Part shown: in pieces, positions 1 through 7,162 of the stretch | How positions within the stretch are numbered: the first letter of the stretch is position 1 | Layout: the number at the start of each line of letters is the position of its first letter | Source of the DNA: an uncultured Prevotellaceae bacterium | GTDB lineage: Bacteria; Bacteroidota; Bacteroidia; Bacteroidales; Bacteroidaceae | DNA length: 14,880 nucleotides | NCBI GenBank assembly: GCA_902477365.1 | Contig: CABSGW010000036.1 | Location: 1 to 14,880 of the forward strand | Direction: 5' to 3' | Translations under genes and position numbers: made by a program | Notes under the pieces: model-generated | Seen by the model: the letters and a program-made list of their open reading frames with translations, nothing else | Told to the model about the DNA's origin: nothing | Databases searched by the model: none

Positions 1-216
1 GGGTGAGAAGGCGGGGTAAGAGCCCACCAGCCGTGCAGTGATGTGCGGGCTGTGCACATTGGATGTTGAAAGTTCATGTAAACCGGCGCCCGAGGGCGGC
101 CCGCCCGATTTGCGCCGGAGGGTAGAACGATGGAACTTGTCGGTGACGGCAAGTCTGGATAAATGACAGGCACGTAACTTCCGGTTACGTACAGAACCCG
201 GCTTACAGGCCAACTG
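1..216 (+). ncRNA. rnpB: RNase P RNA, 3' part (5' end outside window)
   Basis: This is the catalytic RNA of ribonuclease P, which removes 5' leaders from tRNA precursors. What identifies it is the order of conserved bacterial type-A elements: the GGTAAGAGCCCACC segment near 15-28, the GTAAAC turn at about 78-83, the GGAGGGTAGAACGATGG stretch around 117-133, the GGATAAATGACAGGC motif around 157-171, and the near-universal ACAGAACCCGGCTTA close to the 3' end (191-205). A 7-bp hairpin (ACGTAAC with GTTACGT, about 172-190) fits a peripheral helix. The 5' portion, including the other half of helix P1, lies to the left of the window. The exact 3' end is uncertain by several bases; I place it just before the T-run at 220-225. 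Confidence 0.94.
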
Positions 217-225
217 CTCTTTTTT
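211..225 (+). terminator. Probable rnpB transcription end
   Basis: A run of six T (220-225) directly follows the conserved 3' end of RNase P RNA. In this gene the terminal P1 helix often serves as the terminator stem. Its 5' half is outside the window, so the stem cannot be checked here. Confidence 0.5.
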
Positions 226-381
226 ATATTCCCGCTGCCACTTCCTTACAAATCACCACGCTCAAAACAGTCTGTCCACAACTCAACAACGAGATGAGCA
301 TCTCGGTTCAACAGACAGCCCAGTCCGTTCATACAAGATGGGCATCCCATTTTTTTTCGACCGTACAAAGCCCTGCAAGCC
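226..381. other. Non-coding spacer with two hairpins
   Basis: No credible gene lies here. Two inverted repeats are visible. The first is CGAGAT-GAGC-ATCTCG at 290-305, enclosed by TCTGT (271-275) and ACAGA (311-315), so a longer bulged stem-loop of about 45 nt is possible. The second is ATGGG-CAT-CCCAT at 338-350, followed by an eight-T run (350-357), which resembles a weak intrinsic terminator on the plus strand. Either could close read-through from rnpB or be a short RNA. Nothing in the sequence decides between these. Confidence 0.45.
338..357 (+). terminator. Terminator-like hairpin upstream of the yihY-type gene
   Basis: A 5-bp stem (ATGGG with CCCAT) with a 3-nt loop is followed by eight T residues. 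The stem is short, so strength is doubtful. Its place between rnpB and a separate promoter at 382-412 fits a second stop for rnpB read-through. Confidence 0.4.
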
Positions 382-412
382 TTGTCACTTTTCATTCTTT
401 TCCGTACCTTTG
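382..412 (+). promoter_or_regulatory. Bacteroides-type promoter for the YihY-family gene
   Basis: A TTG at 382-384 lies 20 nt upstream of TACCTTTG (405-412). This matches the Bacteroidota sigma consensus (TTTG, 19-21 nt, TAnnTTTG). The box ends only 5 nt before the ATG at 418, so the transcript should begin within a few bases of the start codon. Confidence 0.65.
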
Positions 413-417
413 CGAAC

Positions 418-1737
418 ATGAAACTATCGGAATGGAAATTATTTCTTGAAAAGGATTTATGGCGTATCCAACCCCATGAGGTCGGTAAATGGCGCATGCT
501 TGGATACGGCACCCTGAAACGAACCATTCTCACCATTGAATGTTTTATACGCCAACAGCTCTACTTCCGTGCCTCGGCACTGACCTACTCCACGCTGTTT
601 GCCACCATCCCCATTCTGGCCATTGTCTTTGCCATTTCACGCGGATTCGGTTTCAACAAACTCATTGAAGAACAAATCCGGAAAAACTTTCAGGCACAAC
701 CACAAGTGATTGACGATGTAATTGGCTTTGTCAACTCTTATCTGGTACATACACGCAGCGGCATTTTCATCGGCTTCGGCCTTATCCTGCTGTTTTGGAC
801 GCTCATTTCGCTTACCACAAACATAGAAGAAACTTTCAACGAAATATGGCAGGTAAAACGCCAGCGCAGTCCGTTCAGGCAACTGACCGACTACACAGCC
901 GTATTCCTGCTGCTTCCTCTCTTTATCGTGATAACCAGCGGACTCTCACTGTTTGTATCCACATTTGCCCAGCAACTGCCCAATTTTTTGTTATTGGGTT
1001 CTTTCATGCAATTCTGCATCAAGGTTTCTCCCTTCCTGCTGACGGGGCTGCTCTTTACCGGACTGTACATGTTTATGCCCAATACGCAGGTCAAGGTGAA
1101 AAGTGCCGCCAAAGCGGGATTTCTGGCCGGAACAGCTTTCCAGTTATTGCTTTATTTCTACATCCACTCCCAACTTTGGGTGTCCAGCTACAACGCCATC
1201 TACGGATCGTTTGCAGCGCTGCCGTTGTTTATGTTATTACTTCAAATCTCGTGGTACATCTGTCTGTTTGGCGCGGAACTGAGCTATGTGGACCAACACA
1301 TAGACAACTTTTTCCATGGAAAAGAACTGCCCAGCCTGAGCAGACGTTATCATGATTTTTTGTGTGTGCTGATTATGTCGCTTATCTGTAAACGCTTTTC
1401 GGCTGGAAAAAGACCTTATACCGCCGACAAACTGGCCCATCTGCACCGCATTCCCATCCGCTTGGTGAACGACATCTTATTTGAACTCTGTTCATGCGGC
1501 ATGTTGCTGGAAGTTGGTTGTAACGATGAGAAAGGGGCCTCCTCCACCTTTGTTCCGGCACGCGACACGTCCTCACTCACACTGGGCGTGCTCATTGCCG
1601 CCCTGTCAAAACACGGTTACGAGGATATAAAAGAAGACTTGCCCGAAAGTTACCGTAGTGCCTGGAAACAGTATACGACAAGCCATAAGCAACTGATCGA
1701 AGAAATAGAATTTCAAACCCGGCTGGTGGATTTGTAA
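418..1737 (+). CDS. YihY/BrkB-family inner-membrane protein with C-terminal extension
   Basis: The product has 439 residues and belongs to the YihY/virulence-factor BrkB family (formerly mis-named RNase BN). These are polytopic inner-membrane proteins of unsettled biochemical role. About six hydrophobic segments are visible, at roughly residues 51-75, 113-137, 157-183, 200-220, 230-252 and 265-290. The family-typical RASALTYSTLFATIPILA stretch is at 51-68. After about residue 300 the chain becomes soluble; residues 310-365 look like a winged-helix-type module, as seen in Bacteroidota members and absent from shorter enterobacterial ones. I start at ATG 418 rather than TTG 382, because the TTG is better explained as part of the promoter and the N-terminus MKLSEWKLFLEKDLWRI fits the family. 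It converges with the riboflavin synthase gene and appears monocistronic. Confidence 0.9.
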   Translation: MKLSEWKLFLEKDLWRIQPHEVGKWRMLGYGTLKRTILTIECFIRQQLYFRASALTYSTLFATIPILAIVFAISRGFGFNKLIEEQIRKNFQAQPQVIDDVIGFVNSYLVHTRSGIFIGFGLILLFWTLISLTTNIEETFNEIWQVKRQRSPFRQLTDYTAVFLLLPLFIVITSGLSLFVSTFAQQLPNFLLLGSFMQFCIKVSPFLLTGLLFTGLYMFMPNTQVKVKSAAKAGFLAGTAFQLLLYFYIHSQLWVSSYNAIYGSFAALPLFMLLLQISWYICLFGAELSYVDQHIDNFFHGKELPSLSRRYHDFLCVLIMSLICKRFSAGKRPYTADKLAHLHRIPIRLVNDILFELCSCGMLLEVGCNDEKGASSTFVPARDTSSLTLGVLIAALSKHGYEDIKEDLPESYRSAWKQYTTSHKQLIEEIEFQTRLVDL

Positions 1738-1768
1738 ATTACAGTTATTCACTGGTCACCAAAAACGT

Positions 1769-1813
1769 CCGGCCGGCAAAGAACCTTCTTTACCGGCCGG
1801 AAAAAGTTTTCCC
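1769..1813. terminator. Bidirectional terminator between convergent genes
   Basis: CCGGCCGG at 1769-1776 pairs with CCGGCCGG at 1793-1800. Inside it, AAAGAA (1778-1783) pairs with TTCTTT (1786-1791), across one C/A mismatch and a 2-nt loop, giving a stem of about 14 bp. On the minus strand the stem is followed within a few bases by a T5 run (complement of 1761-1765). On the plus strand it is followed by AAAAAGTTTT. It sits between two convergent genes, so it probably ends both transcripts. Confidence 0.8.
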
Positions 1814-1831
1814 TAAAAAACGAACAAGCGC

Positions 1832-2437
1832 CTAGCGATTGAACTGCGCCAACCGGCTGATGTACTTTCCGATAATATCAAATTCCAGATTGACACGCTT
1901 TCCCGGTACAACGGCATGGAAGTTTGTATTTTCATAGGTATAGGGAATGATGCACACCTGGAAACTGTCATCCGTTGGATTGCAGACCGTCAGGCTCACG
2001 CCATTGACCGTTACCGACCCTTTGTCCACCGTTATATAGCCACGACTGGCCATAGCCGCATCAAAAGCATAACGGAAGGTATAAATATAACTGCCCTGTG
2101 CATCCTCCACAGCCACACAGGTAGCCGTTTGGTCCACATGTCCCTGTACAATGTGTCCGTCCAACCGCCCGTTCATCGGCATGGAACGTTCCACATTCAC
2201 TTTATCGCCCACCTGAAGTTCGCCCAGATTGGAGCGCACGATGGTCTCGTTCATGGCTGTCACCGTATAGGTATCGCCCTCAAGACGCACCACTGTCAGG
2301 CACACGCCATTATGTGCAATACTCTGATCAATCTTCAGCTCGTCCGTAAAGGGGCAACGAAAGGTCAGATGAAGATTTTCCCGGTCTTTTTCGATGGCTA
2401 CAACTTGCGCCATTCCTTCTACTATTCCTGAAAACAT
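1832..2437 (-). CDS. ribE: Riboflavin synthase, alpha chain
   Basis: The 201-residue product dismutates two molecules of 6,7-dimethyl-8-ribityllumazine to riboflavin and 5-amino-6-ribitylaminouracil, the last step of vitamin B2 synthesis, in the cytoplasm. The hallmark N-terminus MFSGIVEG starts the chain. The two lumazine-binding repeats are both present: NGVCLTVV at 43-50 in the first and NGVSLTV at 145-151 in the second, with the inter-repeat motif GHIVQGHVD at 94-102. The length is normal for the family. I chose the ATG at 2437 because the family begins at this Met; an in-frame GTG three codons upstream is unnecessary. No FMN riboswitch is visible upstream. It stands alone, divergent from the efflux operon, with no other rib gene in view. 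Confidence 0.96.
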   Translation of the reverse strand: MFSGIVEGMAQVVAIEKDRENLHLTFRCPFTDELKIDQSIAHNGVCLTVVRLEGDTYTVTAMNETIVRSNLGELQVGDKVNVERSMPMNGRLDGHIVQGHVDQTATCVAVEDAQGSYIYTFRYAFDAAMASRGYITVDKGSVTVNGVSLTVCNPTDDSFQVCIIPYTYENTNFHAVVPGKRVNLEFDIIGKYISRLAQFNR

Positions 2438-2461
2438 AAAAAACACGTTTTTGGTTCAAGG

Positions 2462-2469
2462 CAAAAATA
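2462..2469 (-). promoter_or_regulatory. Putative -7 box for riboflavin synthase
   Basis: Read on the minus strand this is TATTTTTG, a match to TAnnTTTG, ending 24 nt before the ATG. I see no good upstream TTTG at the usual 19-21 nt spacing, so the promoter is supported by one element only. Confidence 0.45.
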
Positions 2470-2530
2470 CAAACTTTCGTCGACAAAAACACCCCGTTTG
2501 TCTATTTTTAAGCAGAAAGCGATTTTCGGA

Positions 2531-2562
2531 TTTGGCATTTGAAACAAGCCCCCGTAATTTTG
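2531..2562 (+). promoter_or_regulatory. Promoter of the efflux/two-component operon
   Basis: TTTG at 2531-2534 and TAATTTTG at 2555-2562 are separated by 20 nt. This is a full match to the Bacteroidota housekeeping promoter. It leaves a leader of roughly 23 nt before the ATG at 2589. It is the only strong promoter I see for the six-gene operon that follows. Within the 151-nt divergent region no obvious operator repeat for the operon's own LytTR regulator stands out. Confidence 0.7.
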
Positions 2563-2588
2563 CACTTGAAAATATAGGCAAAAACAAC

Positions 2589-3935
2589 ATGAAGAAAACC
2601 ATCCTTTCACTTGCAGTTCTCCTCTTAATCGGTCAAACACGTCCTGTATTTGCCGGTGAAACCTGGACACTGAAAGCGTGCATAGAACATGCGTTGAAAA
2701 ACAACTTGAAACTCCAAAAGAGCAGATTGAACGAGGCGTCGGCCGAAACTGACGTTAAACAGGCCAAAGCGGCACTATTCCCCTCATTGTCGGCCAGCAT
2801 GACCCAAAGTGTGGCCTACCGTCCTTTTCAGGAGAGCGCCGCACAATTTGTAAACGGGAGTAAAACATCCAGTTCGAGCAACAAGACCTCGCAAACCGGC
2901 AGTTACGGTATCAACGCATCATGGACCGTATGGGACGGCGGTAAAAATACCAAAGACATCAAAGTGAAACGTCTGGATCAGGAGATGGCGCAACTGACAA
3001 CCGAAACCGAAGCCAACAGCATTCAGGAGCAAATTGCCCAACTCTATATCCAAATACTTTATTCACAAGAAGCTGTCACCGTGAACGAGGCATTATTGAA
3101 AAGTGATGAAGCCGAACTGGAACGCGGACAGGAAATGCTGAACCAAGGCAAACTGTCGAAGAGCGAACTGGCACAACTGGAGGCTCAGACCGCAACGGGA
3201 CGTTACGATGTGGTCAATGCAAAGACCCAAGTGGCCAACTACAAGCTACAATTGAAGCAACTGCTGGAACTAACAGAAATAGAAGAAATGGAAATAGCCC
3301 CACTGGTGGAGACCGAGGAAGCCGTAGCGTCACTTATTCCCAACAAAGCGGAAATCTACCAAGCCGCGCTGGAACTTCGACCGGAAATAAAAAGCAGCAA
3401 ACTGAACTGTGAAGCGGCGAAGTTGAATTTGGATATAGCCAAAGCGGGTTACATGCCTTCCATACGGTTGACGGCCGGAATTGGTGACAACCACATGACC
3501 GGTACATCGGAAAAGTTCTTCGATCAAATGAAACAAAACCTCAACGGAAGCGTGGGACTTACGGTTTCCGTTCCTATCTTTACCAACCGGGAGAACAAAA
3601 GTGCGGTAGAAAAAGCGCAAATAAACCGGCTTACCGCTCAGCTGGACTTACAAGATAAGCAAAAAGAACTATACAGTTCCATCGAGACTTATTGGCTGAA
3701 TGCCATCAGTAACCAACAGAAATACGAGGCAGCAAAAAGCAGCGTGAAAAGCGCACAACTGAATTATGACCAAATGGATGAACAATTCCGCCTCGGACTG
3801 AAGAATCTGGTGGAACTGACCACCAGCCGGACCAACCTGTTAAGCGCACAACAGGAAATGTTGCAAAGCAAATACACAACATTGCTCAACATGCAGCTTT
3901 TGAAATTTTATGGGGGAGAAAACATTAATCTGTAA
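2589..3935 (+). CDS. TolC-family outer-membrane efflux protein
   Basis: The 448-residue product is an outer-membrane factor that forms the exit duct of a tripartite pump. A Sec signal peptide (MKKTILSLAVLLLIG, likely cut after VFA at 22) is followed by the typical start of an OEP domain, WTLKACIEHALKNN at 26-39. Two OEP repeats rich in long amphipathic helices with many Ala, Gln, Glu and Lys follow. A Ser/Thr-rich stretch at about 90-104 precedes a beta-strand segment (SWTVWDGG at 111-118) and is probably an exposed loop. I choose ATG 2589 because it begins the signal peptide and lies downstream of the promoter; the open frame extends further upstream to 2394 but overlaps riboflavin synthase. 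It is first in an operon with adaptor, ATPase and permease, 18 nt from the adaptor gene. Substrate unknown. Confidence 0.93.
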   Translation: MKKTILSLAVLLLIGQTRPVFAGETWTLKACIEHALKNNLKLQKSRLNEASAETDVKQAKAALFPSLSASMTQSVAYRPFQESAAQFVNGSKTSSSSNKTSQTGSYGINASWTVWDGGKNTKDIKVKRLDQEMAQLTTETEANSIQEQIAQLYIQILYSQEAVTVNEALLKSDEAELERGQEMLNQGKLSKSELAQLEAQTATGRYDVVNAKTQVANYKLQLKQLLELTEIEEMEIAPLVETEEAVASLIPNKAEIYQAALELRPEIKSSKLNCEAAKLNLDIAKAGYMPSIRLTAGIGDNHMTGTSEKFFDQMKQNLNGSVGLTVSVPIFTNRENKSAVEKAQINRLTAQLDLQDKQKELYSSIETYWLNAISNQQKYEAAKSSVKSAQLNYDQMDEQFRLGLKNLVELTTSRTNLLSAQQEMLQSKYTTLLNMQLLKFYGGENINL

Positions 3936-3953
3936 TCAATAATAAAAATCAAT

Positions 3954-5147
3954 ATGACAAAGAAAACTATCATTGGCGTAGTGGCCGGTGTGGCAGTGGT
4001 TGCTGCCGGAATTTTATTTATAGGAGGCGGCAACGGCACACAGGTAACATTAGACTATGAAACAGCCACTGTTGAAAAAGCTACTATCGGCAACAGTGTG
4101 ACGGCAACAGGAACCATCGAACCTGTGACCGAAGTCGAGGTGGGAACGCAGGTGTCCGGCATCATCAGTAAACTGTACGTAGACTATAACAGCGTGGTGA
4201 AAAAAGGTCAGATCATAGCCGAGCTGGATAAAACAAACCTCATCAGCGAACTAAACAGCGCCAAAAGTAATCTGGCAAGCGCTAAAAGTGAACTGGACTA
4301 TCAAGAGGCCAACATAAAAAGGATGACAACCCTACACGAAAAGGGATACATCAGCCACGACGAGTTTGAATCGGCCCGTCTCTCGTACCGTAAAGCACAG
4401 AACAGTTATAACATGCAAAAAGAAAGTGTGGCCAAAGCACAAACCAACTTGGGATACGCCACCATTACTTCACCGATTGACGGAATAGTCCTGAGTAAAG
4501 ACGTGGAAGAAGGTCAGACCGTTGCAGCCAGTTATAGCACACCGACTTTGTTTACCATCGCACAAGACCTCACAGATATGCGTGTAATTGCTGATGTGGA
4601 CGAAGCAGATATAGGCGAGGTAAAAGAAGGCCAGCGTGTGACATTCAACGTAGACGCATATCCGAAAGACACCTTTGAAGGAGCCGTTACCCAAGTACGC
4701 CAAAAAGGTACCACCGAAAGCAATGTTGTAACTTATGAGGTGGTAATCTCCGCACCAAACAAAGACTTAAAATTGAAACCGGAACTGACGGCCAATGTAA
4801 CCATTCATACACTGGAACGGGAGGGTATCTTGAGCGTACCGTCCAAAGCCCTCCGATTCACGCCTAATGTAGAACTGGTCGGAAAAAAAGAGAAGATCAT
4901 TGATTGCACCGGCAACATCAAAGTGTGGACACACGAAGGCAATACGTTCAAGGCGCATGCAGTCAAGACCGGTATCACAAACGGAACGCGGACAGAGATT
5001 ATCAGCGGAATCGGTGCCGGAAGTCAGGTTGTGATTGATGTTAAAAACGCAACGGCTGAAACAAATGACGCCATAGCCGAAGAAGGCGCTACCGAGAAGA
5101 GTCCTTTTGCCCCAGGACCTCCTAGCAAGAAGAAGGATAAAAAATAA
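3954..5147 (+). CDS. MacA-type periplasmic adaptor (HlyD/membrane-fusion family)
   Basis: The 397-residue product links an inner-membrane transporter to the TolC-type duct. An N-terminal membrane anchor occupies about 5-24, with no lipobox cysteine. It is followed by the first half of a lipoyl-like domain (about 48-92, with GTIEPVTEVEVGTQVSGII), an alpha-helical hairpin (about 95-165), the second lipoyl half (LGYATITSPIDGIVL at 166-180) and a beta-barrel/membrane-proximal part. This order is that of the MacA class. The C-terminus ends in a Pro/Lys-rich charged tail (PFAPGPPSKKKDKK) that I would not expect to fold. The gene sits between the outer-membrane factor and the ATPase (10 nt to the next start), which indicates an ABC-type rather than RND-type pump. 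Confidence 0.92.
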   Translation: MTKKTIIGVVAGVAVVAAGILFIGGGNGTQVTLDYETATVEKATIGNSVTATGTIEPVTEVEVGTQVSGIISKLYVDYNSVVKKGQIIAELDKTNLISELNSAKSNLASAKSELDYQEANIKRMTTLHEKGYISHDEFESARLSYRKAQNSYNMQKESVAKAQTNLGYATITSPIDGIVLSKDVEEGQTVAASYSTPTLFTIAQDLTDMRVIADVDEADIGEVKEGQRVTFNVDAYPKDTFEGAVTQVRQKGTTESNVVTYEVVISAPNKDLKLKPELTANVTIHTLEREGILSVPSKALRFTPNVELVGKKEKIIDCTGNIKVWTHEGNTFKAHAVKTGITNGTRTEIISGIGAGSQVVIDVKNATAETNDAIAEEGATEKSPFAPGPPSKKKDKK

Positions 5148-5157
5148 ATGGCTGGTT

Positions 5158-5916
5158 ATGGAAAAGAACAAAAAGGTAGTTATTGAGCTACAAAACGTAA
5201 AGAGAGACTTTATCGTCGGTGACGAGAAAGTACACGCCTTACGCGGAGTCTCATTCAAAATACACGAAGGGGAGTTTGTAACCATCATGGGTACATCCGG
5301 CTCGGGCAAATCAACCCTACTCAACCAACTGGGCTGCCTGGACACCCCCACTAGCGGAGAGTACTTTCTGGATGGTGTATCCGTTCGAAAGATGAAACGC
5401 AGGGAACGAGCCGTTCTCCGCAACCGGAAAATTGGTTTCGTCTTTCAAAATTACAATTTACTACCCAAAACAACAGCGGTGGAAAACGTAGAGTTACCAC
5501 TCATGTATAATGCTTCAGTATCGGCCAAAGAGCGTCATGAACGCGCTATCGAGTCGCTGAAAATGGTAGGATTGGGAACACGTCTTTACCATAAATCGAA
5601 CCAAATGTCGGGCGGACAGATGCAACGTGTCGCCATAGCCCGGGCACTGGTCAACAATCCGGCTGTCATTTTGGCCGACGAGGCCACCGGTAACCTGGAC
5701 ACACGCACCTCTTTTGAAATTCTGGTTCTATTGCAGCAACTTCACCGTGAAGGACGCACCATCATTTTCGTGACCCACAATCCAGAGATAGCCCAATACA
5801 GCAGCCGTAACATTGTATTGAGGGACGGATCCATCAAAGAGGACATAGAAAACCAGCACATACTGTCTGCCGCAGAAGCTTTGGCACAACTGCCGACTCC
5901 TCAGGACGAAGATTAA
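5158..5916 (+). CDS. ABC transporter ATP-binding protein, MacB/LolD type
   Basis: The 252-residue ATPase energises the adjacent permease. All nucleotide-binding motifs are intact: Walker A GTSGSGKST (45-53), Q-loop glutamine at 97 (FVFQN), signature MSGGQMQRVAIARAL (150-164), Walker B ILADEATG (171-178) with catalytic Glu175, and switch His207 (VTHNPE). The D-loop reads GNLDT. The N-terminal ELQNVKRDFIVGDEKVHALRG pattern and the motifs are those of the MacB/LolD/FtsE group. In E. coli MacB this domain is fused to the permease; here it is a separate gene. I start at ATG 5158; an out-of-frame ATG at 5148 is not used, and further upstream the frame has only a TTG inside the adaptor gene. Confidence 0.95.
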   Translation: MEKNKKVVIELQNVKRDFIVGDEKVHALRGVSFKIHEGEFVTIMGTSGSGKSTLLNQLGCLDTPTSGEYFLDGVSVRKMKRRERAVLRNRKIGFVFQNYNLLPKTTAVENVELPLMYNASVSAKERHERAIESLKMVGLGTRLYHKSNQMSGGQMQRVAIARALVNNPAVILADEATGNLDTRTSFEILVLLQQLHREGRTIIFVTHNPEIAQYSSRNIVLRDGSIKEDIENQHILSAAEALAQLPTPQDED

Positions 5917-5938
5917 TAGACCTATATATGCCTCAACA

Positions 5939-7162
5939 ATGAATATACAGAATTTATTTAAAATAGCATTCCGGGCGATTGCAGCCAATAAGTTACGATC
6001 GTTCCTCACGATGCTCGGAATTATAATCGGTGTGGCCTCGGTAATCACCATGCTGGCCATCGGACAGGGATCAAAGAAAAGCATTCAGGCACAAATAGCC
6101 GAAATGGGATCGAATATGATCATGATTCATCCCGGACAAGACCGCGGACCAGGCGGTGTGCGTAAGGATGCCAGTGAGATGCAGTCACTTAAACTGAAGG
6201 ATTATGAGACCTTGTGTAACGATGCCAAATACGTAGCAGCTATCAGTCCAAGTGTAAACAGTTCCGGACAATTTATCAACGGCAACAACAATGCCCCGTC
6301 TACTCTATACGGAGTCAGCCCTGATTATCTGACCATCCGCCAGCTCAAGATTGAAGATGGAGCTTGCTTCACGGAACAGGATATCCAAACGAGTGCCAAA
6401 GTATGCGTCGTAGGGAAAACAATAGTAGACAATCTGTTCACCAACGGAGAAGATCCGATTGGTAAGGTAATCCGCTTCAATTCCATCCCGTTCCGGATTG
6501 TCGGTGTGCTGAAGTCCAAAGGATACAATTCATTCGGCATGGACCAAGACGACTTGGTACTAGCACCTTACACCACCGTCATGAAACGTATTCTGGCTGT
6601 AACCTATTTACAAGGAATCAACTGTTCGGCACTGACCGAAGATCTGACCGACAAAGCCATTGAAGACATCAGCGACTTGTTACGTACCAACCATAAACTG
6701 AAAGAAGCGGACGAAGACGACTTTACAATCCGTAGCCAACAAGAACTGGCCAGCATGATGAACTCCACATCCGACCTGATGACCACCCTTCTGCTCTGCG
6801 TTGCCTGCATATCGCTTATTGTAGGCGGTATCGGCATCATGAACATCATGTACGTGTCAGTCACAGAACGGACAAAAGAAATAGGTCTGCGCATGTCGGT
6901 TGGAGCTAGAGGTATGGACATCCTCAACCAGTTCCTGATCGAAGCCGTACTCCTGAGTTTCACAGGTGGTGTCATAGGTGTTATCTTGGGCATTGCGGCA
7001 TCCGTCGGTGTCAATATCTTTGCCCAATGGCCCATATACATTCAACCATGGAGCGTTGTAATCAGCTTCCTCGTGTGCACTGCCACCGGCATATTTTTTG
7101 GATGGTATCCAGCAAAAAAGGCCGCCGAACTAGATCCAATTGAAGCAATCCGATACGAATAA
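5939..7162 (+). CDS. MacB/FtsX-type ABC transporter permease
   Basis: The 407-residue membrane subunit has the MacB layout: TM1 at about 21-42 (LRSFLTMLGIIIGVASVITM), a large periplasmic domain at about 43-280 (MacB periplasmic core), then three helices at about 282-306, 331-358 and 370-390, the FtsX-like module. Conserved cytoplasmic motifs are clear: TERTKEIGLRMSVGAR at 309-324 and YPAKKAAELDPIEAIRYE at the C-terminus. Such permeases work by mechanotransmission and push substrate from the periplasm through the TolC-type duct. With the preceding ATPase it makes a split MacB. Its stop codon overlaps the next start by one base (TAATG at 7160-7164), so the kinase is very likely translationally coupled to it. 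Confidence 0.94.
   Translation: MNIQNLFKIAFRAIAANKLRSFLTMLGIIIGVASVITMLAIGQGSKKSIQAQIAEMGSNMIMIHPGQDRGPGGVRKDASEMQSLKLKDYETLCNDAKYVAAISPSVNSSGQFINGNNNAPSTLYGVSPDYLTIRQLKIEDGACFTEQDIQTSAKVCVVGKTIVDNLFTNGEDPIGKVIRFNSIPFRIVGVLKSKGYNSFGMDQDDLVLAPYTTVMKRILAVTYLQGINCSALTEDLTDKAIEDISDLLRTNHKLKEADEDDFTIRSQQELASMMNSTSDLMTTLLLCVACISLIVGGIGIMNIMYVSVTERTKEIGLRMSVGARGMDILNQFLIEAVLLSFTGGVIGVILGIAASVGVNIFAQWPIYIQPWSVVISFLVCTATGIFFGWYPAKKAAELDPIEAIRYE

Noticed and set aside
382..417. A 12-codon upstream extension of the YihY gene to TTG 382.
   Set aside because: The TTG coincides with the upstream promoter element and the -7 box at 405-412 lies within the extension, so it would not be transcribed.
1769..1800. 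Paired CCGGCCGG palindromes as a possible restriction-type or recombination site.
   Set aside because: The arms form a stem between two convergent genes next to T-runs; a terminator explains them fully.
1916..2431. A 171-codon frame on the plus strand opposite riboflavin synthase.
   Set aside because: It is fully antisense to a clear riboflavin synthase, His- and Ile-rich, and shows no family pattern.
2394..2588. A 65-codon upstream extension of the TolC-type gene.
   Set aside because: It overlaps the divergent riboflavin synthase gene, contains the promoter, and would bury the signal peptide.
6604..7041. A 145-codon minus-strand frame within the permease gene.
   Set aside because: It is opposite a clear MacB-type permease with intact motifs; its content is a mirror of hydrophobic codons.
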